Shown: positions 49,064-57,460 of the stretch, one piece after another
Numbering within the stretch: the stretch's first letter is position 1
Layout: the number at the start of each line of letters is the position of its first letter
Origin: a virus
IMG/VR virus record: IMGVR_UViG_3300028376_000003
Coordinates: 62,001 to 126,000 of that record
DNA length: 64,000 bases
Strand: one strand, 5' to 3'
The notes under the pieces: model-generated
Seen by the model: the letters and a program-made list of their open reading frames with translations, nothing else
Database searches by the model: none
What the model was told of the DNA's origin: nothing
Position numbers and translations under genes: made by a program

Positions 49064-49561
49064 ATGAAAAAAGAAGAAAATCTAGAATTAAGAATGTATG
49101 GACTAGTCCCTTATAATATATCGGACATACAAAAGGGAATACAGTTTGGACACTCCGTAGTTAGATATGGAAGAAATGTTACTAAACTCAATTCCTTTAA
49201 TAAATATCATAAACAGTATATAGATTGGGCAGATAATCACGAAACTTTTGTTATATTAAATGGTGGTACTACTAACATCAGAAAAGGTATTGATGGTAAT
49301 TGTCTAGGTAGTCTCAATAATTATCACAAGATGTTAACTGATAGAGGTATCCTAACAAGTGATTTTTACGAACCAGATCTCGGAGATCAATTAACTGCCT
49401 TTTGTCTAATAATAGACGAGAGAGTTTTTAATAGGAAAAAATATCCTGAATATGACACTGACATTCTTGGTGGTCAATCTTATGAAGAATGGGTTGATAC
49501 AATAGGTGGTGAGGAAAATGTATTTATAAGAAATTTACTATATCCACTTAGACTAGCATGA
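49064..49561 (+). CDS. Conserved phage-type protein, possibly PTH2-like
   Basis: 165 residues. NISDIQKGIQFGHSVVRYGR and later FVILNGGTT, LTDRGILTSDFYEPDLGDQL and TAFCLIIDERVF loosely follow the pattern of PTH2-type peptidyl-tRNA hydrolases (KGKxAAQxxHA, then GL..xxVxDAGxTQ..xxxxTVLxI). The match is remote, so the function is only a suggestion; release of stuck peptidyl-tRNA would fit the SmpB gene. Overlaps the next gene by 4 bases. Confidence 0.5.
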   Translation: MKKEENLELRMYGLVPYNISDIQKGIQFGHSVVRYGRNVTKLNSFNKYHKQYIDWADNHETFVILNGGTTNIRKGIDGNCLGSLNNYHKMLTDRGILTSDFYEPDLGDQLTAFCLIIDERVFNRKKYPEYDTDILGGQSYEEWVDTIGGEENVFIRNLLYPLRLA

Positions 49562-49896
49562 TAACTGAAATTAATATAGAGGGGATAGGAATAATAGAAG
49601 TTACTGATTTTAACACTCTATCAAATTCATATACAACATACACTGATGTAATACCTTCTATAGATTGGTCAATTATTACAAATTTGGATTTGGATCTATT
49701 GAATAAACTAAAAAATATGTACAAATTTAATGTTAATAGCAATGTGTTTAATTTTTATAACACATTTGTTAAAAATGTTACGTATGGATATAATCCCAAT
49801 TCTAAATCAATGCATATTACTTTTTGCAGTGATCACTTTGTAAGATTAAGCAAACAAGAAATAAGAAGCTACAAATTAAAAAAAATACTTCATTAA
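49558..49896 (+). CDS. Hypothetical protein, 112 aa
   Basis: Translationally coupled to the previous gene (ATGA overlap). It begins ITEINIEGIGIIEVTDF, similar to the start of the 72-aa protein at 28141. Basic C-terminus. Unknown. Confidence 0.6.
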   Translation: MITEINIEGIGIIEVTDFNTLSNSYTTYTDVIPSIDWSIITNLDLDLLNKLKNMYKFNVNSNVFNFYNTFVKNVTYGYNPNSKSMHITFCSDHFVRLSKQEIRSYKLKKILH

Positions 49897-49973
49897 AACA
49901 CAATGAATCAGTTGGTTATAAAAACTAAAAAAATTATTGAGCAAATTATAACAATTTAATTAAAACTATTTTG

Positions 49974-49981
49974 TATATTTG
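49974..49981 (+). promoter_or_regulatory. Bacteroidetes-type -7 element TATATTTG
   Basis: TATATTTG, 44 bases before the clp gene start. Confidence 0.6.
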
Positions 49982-50025
49982 TCCATATTTAAGAAACAAA
50001 ATACTTATCAATCACTATAAACATT

Positions 50026-52167
50026 ATGAATAAAAATCAAATTATGCAAAAAGACAAAGAAGGGAAAGATTACTTAAGAAAAACTATCGATGTGAAAAAC
50101 TCTATTGCAGATGATGGACCACCAGATGAAGATTTTAAAGTCCCTGACAAGAAGAATGGTAAATCTAAGACTCCTGTCCTTGATACATATAGTAGAGATC
50201 TTACTAATATGGCAGAAGATGGTAAGCTAGATCTTATTGTTGGTAGAGATAAAGAAATAGAACGTGTTTCTCAAATTTTATCTAGGAGAAAAAAGAACAA
50301 TCCTATTCTCATTGGTGAAGCTGGTGTTGGTAAATCTTCTATTGCAGAAGGTCTAGCACTTAGAATTGTACAGAGAAAGGTAAGTAGAGTTCTTTTTGAT
50401 AAAAGAATTGTTATGTTAGACTTAGCATCTATGGTAGCTGGTACTAAATATAGGGGTCAATTTGAAGAAAGAGTTAAGGCTCTTATGAGTGAAATAGAAG
50501 ATGAACCAAATGTTATTCTTTTTATCGATGAAATTCATACTATGGTTGGTGCTGGTGGAGCATCTGGTAGCCTAGATGCCTCCAATATGTTCAAACCAGC
50601 ATTAGCACGTGGTGAAATTCAGATAATTGGTGCAACAACATTAGACGAATACAGAAAGCATGTTGAGAAAGATGCTGCTTTGGAAAGAAGATTTCAAAAA
50701 GTAATCGTAGAACCTGCCACACCAGAGGAAACTTTACAAATCATAGGAAACATCAAAGATAAATATGAGAAGCATCATAATGTGGTTTACTCACAAGAGG
50801 CAATTGAATCTTGTGTTGATCTTACAGTCAGATATATGAGTGATAGATTCTTACCAGACAAAGCAATTGATGCATTAGATGAGGCAGGATCAAGAGTTCA
50901 TATCTCAAATATAGTTGTTCCTAAAAGGATAACTGAAATCGAGAAAAAGATTGAGGATATTAAAGAAGAAAAGAAAAAAGTAATTAGGTCTCAAAAATAT
51001 GAACAAGCTGCTAGACTTAGAGATGTTGAGAAAGAACTTGATGCCGAATTAGAATTGGCTAGAGATAAGTGGGAAGAAGATACTAAAAATAACCCACAAG
51101 TTGTGTCACAAGAAGATGTTGCACAAGTAGTATCTATGATAACTGGAGTTCCTGTTAGTAAGGTTGGGCAAAAAGAAAATTCTAAATTAGCCAAAATGTT
51201 TGATGTTATTTCAAATAACGTTGTTGGTCAAGACAAAGCAGTTAAAAAAGTAGTACAAGCTATACAGAGAGGTAGAGTTGGTATGAAAGATCCTAACAAG
51301 CCAATTTTCTCAGGAATACTAATTGGTAATAGTGGAGTTGGTAAAACTGAATTGGCTAAACAAATTGCTAAGTATATGTTTGACTCAGAGGATTCTATTA
51401 TTCGTTTAGATATGTCTGAATACATGGAGAAAGTCTCCCTTACTAGAATCCAAGGTTCTGCACCTGGGTATGTTGGATATGAAGATAGTAATGTATTGGA
51501 TAAGGTAAGGAGAAAGCCTTACTCTGTTATTCTTTTTGATGAAATTGAGAAAGCCCACCCTGATGTTGTCAATCTATTTTTACAAATGTTAGATGATGGA
51601 GTTGTAACAGATTCACATGGAAGAAAAGTATCTTTTAAGAATTGTGTTATTCTGATGACATCAAACGTTGGTACTAGAAAGGTTAAGAGTTTTGGAACTG
51701 GACTAGGCTTCTCAACAAAAACATCAGTTGAGAAAGAACACAATAAAGTTAAAGCTATTTTACAAAAGGAATTAAGTGTGGCTTTTCCACCAGAGTTTAT
51801 CAATAGATTAGATGATATTATCTACTTCAAAGATTTGGACAGAGATGACATTATGAAGATTGTTGAACTTGAAATTACTAAGACACTTAAAAGAGGTTCT
51901 GATATTGGATATAATCTAATTGTAACAGATGAATTGAAGGAACACCTTCTAGATGTTGGTTATAACTTAGATAGTGGTGCTAGACCTCTTAAAAGAGCTT
52001 TACAGACTTGGATTGATGATTATGTAACAGAGTTTATCATCCAAGAAAGTCCTAAAGAGGGTTCTACACTAACAATTAGCTATGATAAAGATTTGGATGA
52101 GTCAGTAGTTAGTCTTGGTAAGAAAAGAAAGAAGAGAGTTTCTAAGCCCAGGGACGAAGAAATTTAG
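50026..52167 (+). CDS. ClpC-like double-AAA+ protein unfoldase without the Clp N-domain
   Basis: 713 residues. The first AAA+ module has GEAGVGKSS (about 97) and the FIDEIHTMVGAGG Walker B/sensor region. The middle helical region carries a UVR-type motif (KYEQAARLRDVEKEL). The second AAA+ module has GNSGVGKTE (about 433) and LFDEIEKAHPDV. GTGLGFSTK (about 558) looks like the LGF loop that docks to ClpP. The 140-residue N-terminal substrate/adaptor domain of ClpC is replaced by about 60 polar residues. It should unfold proteins for host ClpP, with altered substrate choice (inference). Confidence 0.92.
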   Translation: MNKNQIMQKDKEGKDYLRKTIDVKNSIADDGPPDEDFKVPDKKNGKSKTPVLDTYSRDLTNMAEDGKLDLIVGRDKEIERVSQILSRRKKNNPILIGEAGVGKSSIAEGLALRIVQRKVSRVLFDKRIVMLDLASMVAGTKYRGQFEERVKALMSEIEDEPNVILFIDEIHTMVGAGGASGSLDASNMFKPALARGEIQIIGATTLDEYRKHVEKDAALERRFQKVIVEPATPEETLQIIGNIKDKYEKHHNVVYSQEAIESCVDLTVRYMSDRFLPDKAIDALDEAGSRVHISNIVVPKRITEIEKKIEDIKEEKKKVIRSQKYEQAARLRDVEKELDAELELARDKWEEDTKNNPQVVSQEDVAQVVSMITGVPVSKVGQKENSKLAKMFDVISNNVVGQDKAVKKVVQAIQRGRVGMKDPNKPIFSGILIGNSGVGKTELAKQIAKYMFDSEDSIIRLDMSEYMEKVSLTRIQGSAPGYVGYEDSNVLDKVRRKPYSVILFDEIEKAHPDVVNLFLQMLDDGVVTDSHGRKVSFKNCVILMTSNVGTRKVKSFGTGLGFSTKTSVEKEHNKVKAILQKELSVAFPPEFINRLDDIIYFKDLDRDDIMKIVELEITKTLKRGSDIGYNLIVTDELKEHLLDVGYNLDSGARPLKRALQTWIDDYVTEFIIQESPKEGSTLTISYDKDLDESVVSLGKKRKKRVSKPRDEEI

Positions 52168-52442
52168 GCTTCGAAAGAATGCCCCCCTATATTCTGTAGA
52201 ATAGGCACATATTCAAGCGAGTTAGATTTCTGACTCGCTTTTCTTATGTTATCATTGCTTATAGAATGTACCATTTCATTTGGATACTTAGTAAAGTACT
52301 CAATCATAGAATCTACATTTTCATCCTCAGACAAACTCTTGTTCCATAAATCTGGTAGGTTGTACTTATTCATACTCACATACTCCTTTACTTTTAAATC
52401 TAATACAGGATTGAACTCTTTCCATTCTTTTAAATATTCCAT
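52164..52442 (-). CDS. Late-strand hypothetical protein, 92 aa
   Basis: The N-terminus MEYLKEWKEFNPVLDLKVKE is weakly similar to the capsid-targeting-like starts of other late genes. Helical. Overlaps the clp stop by 4 bases (convergent) and follows the tail-tube-like gene by 4 bases. Confidence 0.55.
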   Translation of the reverse strand: MEYLKEWKEFNPVLDLKVKEYVSMNKYNLPDLWNKSLSEDENVDSMIEYFTKYPNEMVHSISNDNIRKASQKSNSLEYVPILQNIGGHSFEA

Positions 52443-52446
52443 ATAA

Positions 52447-53046
52447 TTATATTTTTTGTATTATAGTAGTAATATTCTTTGTCTCTAATACCTTACTCTT
52501 ATCTAATAAAAATTCTATGTCATAGAAGTTGAAACTAAACGTTAGTGTAAATTCTTTACCAGTAACTCTTTGTTGGGAGTAATTGAAATTGACATCTGAT
52601 AAACTCCTAAGAATTATCTCACCAAATTTAATTATGTATATAGCATCTCTATGTATGTCCAATGATGTTATAGTAAATGGATCCAGAAAAGAATTCTCAA
52701 CATCTATATAATGCTTGTTTATAATATCAAATAATAGCCAATAATTAAGATAAGCATCAACTGATCTAAAAGTTATTTGAAGTTCTCTAGTAGATACTAT
52801 ATCTTGTGGATTCTTAGAAGGTTTGAAATTTCTTTTCTTACCCCTCATTCTTATCTGCTCTGGCATATCAAAAGATATACCTGGAAAATTCACTGACAAG
52901 ATTGTAGAATTTATATAGTCTATGACGTTTTCATACTGAACCCAGTTTTTTTCCAATATAGGTTGATAACTCTCTATCAATTCATTTGGAAGAAATGATT
53001 GTGGTAGGTTAAAGATGAACTGTGATGATTGCGAACTAAGTCTCAT
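52447..53046 (-). CDS. Tail-tube-like virion protein, 199 aa
   Basis: The pattern of T4 gp19-like tube proteins is seen: RELQITFRSVDAYLNYWLLF in the middle, then an ILRSLSDVNFNYS strand and a final long strand pair EFTLTFSFNFYDIEFL. About 200 residues is within the size range. The match is by pattern only. A late box lies 20 bases upstream. Confidence 0.5.
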   Translation of the reverse strand: MRLSSQSSQFIFNLPQSFLPNELIESYQPILEKNWVQYENVIDYINSTILSVNFPGISFDMPEQIRMRGKKRNFKPSKNPQDIVSTRELQITFRSVDAYLNYWLLFDIINKHYIDVENSFLDPFTITSLDIHRDAIYIIKFGEIILRSLSDVNFNYSQQRVTGKEFTLTFSFNFYDIEFLLDKSKVLETKNITTIIQKI

Positions 53047-53066
53047 TCAATTATATGTATTTATAG

Positions 53067-53076
53067 TATATATTAA
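53067..53076 (-). promoter_or_regulatory. Late-type box TTAATATATA
   Basis: Exact minus-strand box 20 bases before the ATG at 53046. Confidence 0.6.
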
Positions 53077-53090
53077 CTTATGAAAATCTC

Positions 53091-55040
53091 TTATTCATTG
53101 AATATATCATCACCAGAATCCCTAAATCTAACATCATTTGGTCTGCTATTAGTATTGGGTGTATTAGCAGAACTAGACTTTTTAATTGGTCTGTTGTCAT
53201 CACTAATAACTCTTCTAGTTACTATTGCAGTTTCCTTCTCTGGTTCAGTTACAACATCTTGTTCTACCCCACCATTTTCTATGTCATCATTTAATTCTCC
53301 AACATTGTTCATATCATCATATATTTTAAATAACCCAGTATAGACAACTGAAGTAGTTGATGAATTAGTACCAGTTATATAAAAAACGTTTATACCACTA
53401 GTAAATATTTGTTTTATTTGACTGAATTTACCTTGTGTTATTTTAAATACAACTATACCATTTGCTAGGTCTACTTCACCAGATTCTATAAAAGGAGAGA
53501 ATGATATTGATGTTTTGTCGTTCTTTATGGTAAATAGAATTTCAGAATAACCTGTTAAATCTAGGTATTTTGGTTTTTCATTAGTACCAGAAGCTATTGT
53601 GAATGATATTACATTATCAAACGGATATAAAAGTATTTGTATTTTACCAAATCCATAGAACCTACTTTCGTCCAATACTGAACTTTCTGATTTAGCCATT
53701 ATATTAAACCTATCTACCAAAACAGGGAATGGTACTTTAACTTGTTCTACAATAACGCCACCATTGCCACCATTATTACTATTGTTATTATTTGAATTTA
53801 ATTCATCTAGTGTTATTCTAGGTCTAATAGGTGATTTAGGAGTGTTGTTTATTGGTATAACACCAAAAGAGTTAGCAACTCCAACTAAATCTGGATTTAT
53901 TGAAGATTTTATATTATACACCTTTGGCTTGGATGCATTAGCTATATTTATTTTAGTCATTCTAAGAGAATACTTAGATACCTCATCTTGTAACATACCA
54001 TATGATGCCCTTCTTATTATATAAGACTGGTCAACAGAGTCTATAAGTCTAAGTTCTACATCTATAATAGCAGTTGTAGTTGAGTACTTTATAATAGGTC
54101 TATATTCAACAGTCTCATTGAAGTTATTAGTAAGTGTTATAGTAGTTGTTTTACCCCTTATATTTTGCTCATATATCGTTATATTGTATTGTACATAGTA
54201 TCTGTTACCCAATGGTATTGCATCATCTATAAACCTTTTAAATTCAGCTATATTACCATTGTATGTTCCATAAATCTCAAAAAAGTCACCATTAGGCGAG
54301 TTTTCTATTTTAAGACCTAGTTTTTCAAATTCTGGTGTCTGTGGAATTGTTGTAGTAATTGCACTTTCTAATAAATATGTCTTTATTTGATTTATTCTCT
54401 GAGTTTTATTTATAAAATGAAAATCTATAAATACTGGGGAATTTATATTTAGACCAAGACCATTAGTAAGAACAGAGTTAAGACTATTTTCAGTTGGTTC
54501 TTGATTTGTTAATTGTGTAGAAACCTCACTTAAAGCTGGTATATCTAATACAATATTCTTACCCCAAAGTTTCTCTTGGAATAGAAGTGGTGGTGATGAA
54601 AAATTAAGTAAATACTGTTGTTCAACATCTGTCATATCAAAATAGAAATTTGATAAATCATGTTGTGTTTGATTTAACCTATCAAATGCATATATTCTAA
54701 CATAAAATCCTAAGTATTGTCCAAATGTCCAATTTATAGGTAAATGTATTTTAACTGTATCATGTCTTAGTGGTGAGGATGCAGTATAGTTTTTTTCTTG
54801 TAAAAATGTATAATTACTTTCATCTACCTTACCCCATTTAGATTCTATTGGATCTAGTCTAAATAATTGATTTGTTTTTGTATTGCTAGTGGATGATGTA
54901 CTTGTTGAAAAATATCCAGTTGTCCTATCTTTTGAGTTAACCAATATGTTATATGGTTCACTCAGTAGGTTAGCATCATTATAAATATATTCTAATAATA
55001 TATCTTTATTTAATTTTACAAATTTAGAGATTTTAGCCAT
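53091..55040 (-). CDS. Virion structural protein, 649 aa
   Basis: Mostly beta-strand sequence with a low-complexity linker (NSNNNNSNNGGNGG, about 416-430) and a disordered, charged C-terminus ending DSGDDIFNE. The first 330 residues have several strand-loop repeats (VKIHLPINWTFGQYLGFYVR). Typical of a tail or baseplate component; exact part unknown. A late box lies 18 bases upstream. Confidence 0.65.
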   Translation of the reverse strand: MAKISKFVKLNKDILLEYIYNDANLLSEPYNILVNSKDRTTGYFSTSTSSTSNTKTNQLFRLDPIESKWGKVDESNYTFLQEKNYTASSPLRHDTVKIHLPINWTFGQYLGFYVRIYAFDRLNQTQHDLSNFYFDMTDVEQQYLLNFSSPPLLFQEKLWGKNIVLDIPALSEVSTQLTNQEPTENSLNSVLTNGLGLNINSPVFIDFHFINKTQRINQIKTYLLESAITTTIPQTPEFEKLGLKIENSPNGDFFEIYGTYNGNIAEFKRFIDDAIPLGNRYYVQYNITIYEQNIRGKTTTITLTNNFNETVEYRPIIKYSTTTAIIDVELRLIDSVDQSYIIRRASYGMLQDEVSKYSLRMTKINIANASKPKVYNIKSSINPDLVGVANSFGVIPINNTPKSPIRPRITLDELNSNNNNSNNGGNGGVIVEQVKVPFPVLVDRFNIMAKSESSVLDESRFYGFGKIQILLYPFDNVISFTIASGTNEKPKYLDLTGYSEILFTIKNDKTSISFSPFIESGEVDLANGIVVFKITQGKFSQIKQIFTSGINVFYITGTNSSTTSVVYTGLFKIYDDMNNVGELNDDIENGGVEQDVVTEPEKETAIVTRRVISDDNRPIKKSSSANTPNTNSRPNDVRFRDSGDDIFNE

Positions 55041-55058
55041 TAATGTAATTGTTTTACA

Positions 55059-55068
55059 TATATATTAA
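55059..55068 (-). promoter_or_regulatory. Late-type box TTAATATATA
   Basis: Exact minus-strand box 18 bases before the ATG at 55040. Confidence 0.6.
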
Positions 55069-55097
55069 ATGGTAGTTGCTCTAATTAAGTTGTTTTA

Positions 55098-55156
55098 AAG
55101 TGTTCATTATTTTAAAGTGTTCAGTGTCACTGAACAGGATAAAATAATGAACACTT
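55098..55156. terminator. Nested palindrome downstream of cas3
   Basis: Outer arms AAGTGTTCATTATTTTA / TAAAATAATGAACACTT (17 bases) enclose an inner palindrome TGTTCAGTG-T-CACTGAACA. It directly follows the cas3 stop codon. It may end the cas3 transcript, but there is no clear T run, so it might also be a protein-binding cruciform site. Confidence 0.65.
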
Positions 55157-55157
55157 A

Positions 55158-57407
55158 TTAAATAATCTTTTTAATTATCCCTAGCCTATAGTCGTAAGAG
55201 AAATTAATAGCTATATAGGGTGATTTATCTAACCTAGCTTTTCTTCTAAGATCGTCTATTTTAATATTTTTATAATGTTTATTACTATTTATACCATAAT
55301 TATATTTATACCCAGAAGTAGGTGATGATATATTTTTTATTATTTTTATCATCTTACCTACCGAAATGGCGGTACCACCTTCATTAAAATCTTTATCAAA
55401 ACTATCGTACATGCTCTTGGTGAATGGACCAACCCATTTGCCTTTAACGTCCTGTACTATAAAAAATACTTCTGAACCGTTGCTTCTAAGTGGGTTAGAA
55501 TTTGCCGACATATAACTTGGTGGTGTTGTGTTATAATGCTTGACTGGGTATATATTGTTACTCGAACTTTCATTACTTTGATGAAGACTGTCATCTATGT
55601 AATCTACTATTTCAGTATTATTTGTAATATTAAAATCATTATAATGTACATATATCTCGTCAAGTGTTAAGGAACTACCACTCAATAATTTTAAATGATC
55701 AACCCAAAGTTTTCTTAAACTCTCATTATATTTTATATCAACGACATAGCCATTTGATGTGGTGGGACAAGTGTCTATAATATTTATAGTAGCAGTTTTA
55801 TTCCGACCCCATCTGTTACATCTTCCTATCCGTTGTAATGTGGATTCTGGGGATAATGGTATCTCATATAGATTATTAAAAGATATATCAAGAGCCGCTT
55901 GTAAAATAAGTGTTGATATGTAAGGCTTTCTGTTAGTTGTTTTAGAATCCTTACCATAATCCTTTAATAATTTATCAAACATCTTTAATTTATCACCTTC
56001 TATGAAATTAGAGTGTATTAATATAGCATCTGTTAACTCCTTTGCAATTTCTTGGGATTCTTTTATTGAGTTAACAAATAATATCTCATCGTTTGATATT
56101 GTACTAGGTATCTTATTTATAATATTAACTTTATATTCTTTCTTATGTATAGAAGGTAAGTGGTTTTTTCCATTAGGTATAATCTTAGTTTTGTTTGAAT
56201 TAGTAGTCCACAAATGGCTTATATCGATGGGTGTAGCACTTAATAACAAAGTTCTAGAATCTGTCTTTATGTTTCTAACTCTCATAAGGTTTATAAAGAG
56301 GCTAAATATAGGTAAATCAGTTACATTTTCATGATACTCATCAAATATAACATCACTATGTATTATAAAATACATAAGAGACATGTCTTTACCAGCATTA
56401 CTATATGGTCTTAGATAATAATCAATGTTTGTAATAATGATATCTGCTTCTTTTCCTTCTCCATTAAAGCTTGACTTTTGAACCTTCCCAGCATACCTTA
56501 GTTCTATATTTACTTTCTTTTCAGAGTCTTCTAATTCTTTTACAATAGAATAGTATGTTGATATTGCTATATTATTTCTAGGACATACCCACAATAACTT
56601 TTTATCTGACTTCTCACTCCACATAAGACCTAACATAGTTTTACCAAATCCTGTAGGTGCTTTAATTATTGTAGTTTTATCCTCATCCTTAATATCATTT
56701 ATAATCTTTTTTTGCTCTTTGAATCTTTTGTCGTCAGGGAAGTGACAAACTTCAAATAAGAACTTGTTTGCTTTTTTAAGATTTATATCATCAGCACCAG
56801 ATATAGTTCTATCAGAATAAACTAATATCATTCTAATTAATGTTATATCTCGGTTGAGGTTGTCTGTTTTTTCTTTCCTATCTTTGTTAAATAAAAAGTA
56901 ATCAGGTCTAGTATTGTTATTTTTTTTAGGATTATTAATGATATACTTACTGTCAATTAGTTTACCAAGCTCTTTCTTCATGGTATCTATATCACTAGAT
57001 GGTATACTACCTAAAACATCTTTGGCACAAATCCCCTCATTGTCCAAGATACCATGATGCCAATATATTAGATTGGGTATTATGTTTTTACCAACACAAT
57101 TCTTTATTTCGTTGTCTTTGAAATAATTTACATAATCGAAATAAGTATCTACAAAAGCCCATGAAACTTGTTGATGTAAGTACTTGTTTTTATGTTTCTT
57201 ATCTACTTTCTCTCCATTTATATGTTTTTGGAAAGAGTCTGTTGACTTCCCAATATCGTGTAATAGAGAAGCTACCTTTATGTTTACCATTAAGTGTTCT
57301 TTCACATTTGGTAATTTTTTTAATTCTTTCACAGCCTTATCACTGACTTCCTTTGAATGTTCCTCTAATGATATATTATTACCATTATTCGACTTTGCTA
57401 CTATCAT
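55158..57407 (-). CDS. cas3: Cas3: HD nuclease-helicase of a type I CRISPR system
   Basis: 749 residues. The HD domain is at the N-terminus (His17; SLLHDIGKSTDSFQKH with H50-D51; WHHGIL later). The superfamily 2 helicase follows: Walker A APTGFGKT (about 249), DEYH box (about 355), LLLSATPIDISH (motif III) and QRIGRCNRWGR (motif VI, about 524). It unwinds and degrades DNA marked by the crRNA complex. It is not fused to Cas2, unlike type I-F Cas3. It lies on the far side of the array from the other cas genes and has its own promoter. Confidence 0.93.
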   Translation of the reverse strand: MIVAKSNNGNNISLEEHSKEVSDKAVKELKKLPNVKEHLMVNIKVASLLHDIGKSTDSFQKHINGEKVDKKHKNKYLHQQVSWAFVDTYFDYVNYFKDNEIKNCVGKNIIPNLIYWHHGILDNEGICAKDVLGSIPSSDIDTMKKELGKLIDSKYIINNPKKNNNTRPDYFLFNKDRKEKTDNLNRDITLIRMILVYSDRTISGADDINLKKANKFLFEVCHFPDDKRFKEQKKIINDIKDEDKTTIIKAPTGFGKTMLGLMWSEKSDKKLLWVCPRNNIAISTYYSIVKELEDSEKKVNIELRYAGKVQKSSFNGEGKEADIIITNIDYYLRPYSNAGKDMSLMYFIIHSDVIFDEYHENVTDLPIFSLFINLMRVRNIKTDSRTLLLSATPIDISHLWTTNSNKTKIIPNGKNHLPSIHKKEYKVNIINKIPSTISNDEILFVNSIKESQEIAKELTDAILIHSNFIEGDKLKMFDKLLKDYGKDSKTTNRKPYISTLILQAALDISFNNLYEIPLSPESTLQRIGRCNRWGRNKTATINIIDTCPTTSNGYVVDIKYNESLRKLWVDHLKLLSGSSLTLDEIYVHYNDFNITNNTEIVDYIDDSLHQSNESSSNNIYPVKHYNTTPPSYMSANSNPLRSNGSEVFFIVQDVKGKWVGPFTKSMYDSFDKDFNEGGTAISVGKMIKIIKNISSPTSGYKYNYGINSNKHYKNIKIDDLRRKARLDKSPYIAINFSYDYRLGIIKKII

Positions 57408-57424
57408 ATTAATATTTTAGACTG

Positions 57425-57432
57425 CGAATATA
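57425..57432 (-). promoter_or_regulatory. Bacteroidetes-type -7 element (TATATTCG) for cas3
   Basis: Minus-strand TATATTCG, one mismatch to TATATTTG, 17 bases before the cas3 ATG. Confidence 0.45.
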
Positions 57433-57460
57433 CTAATAAAAAAAACAATTGCTATATATA

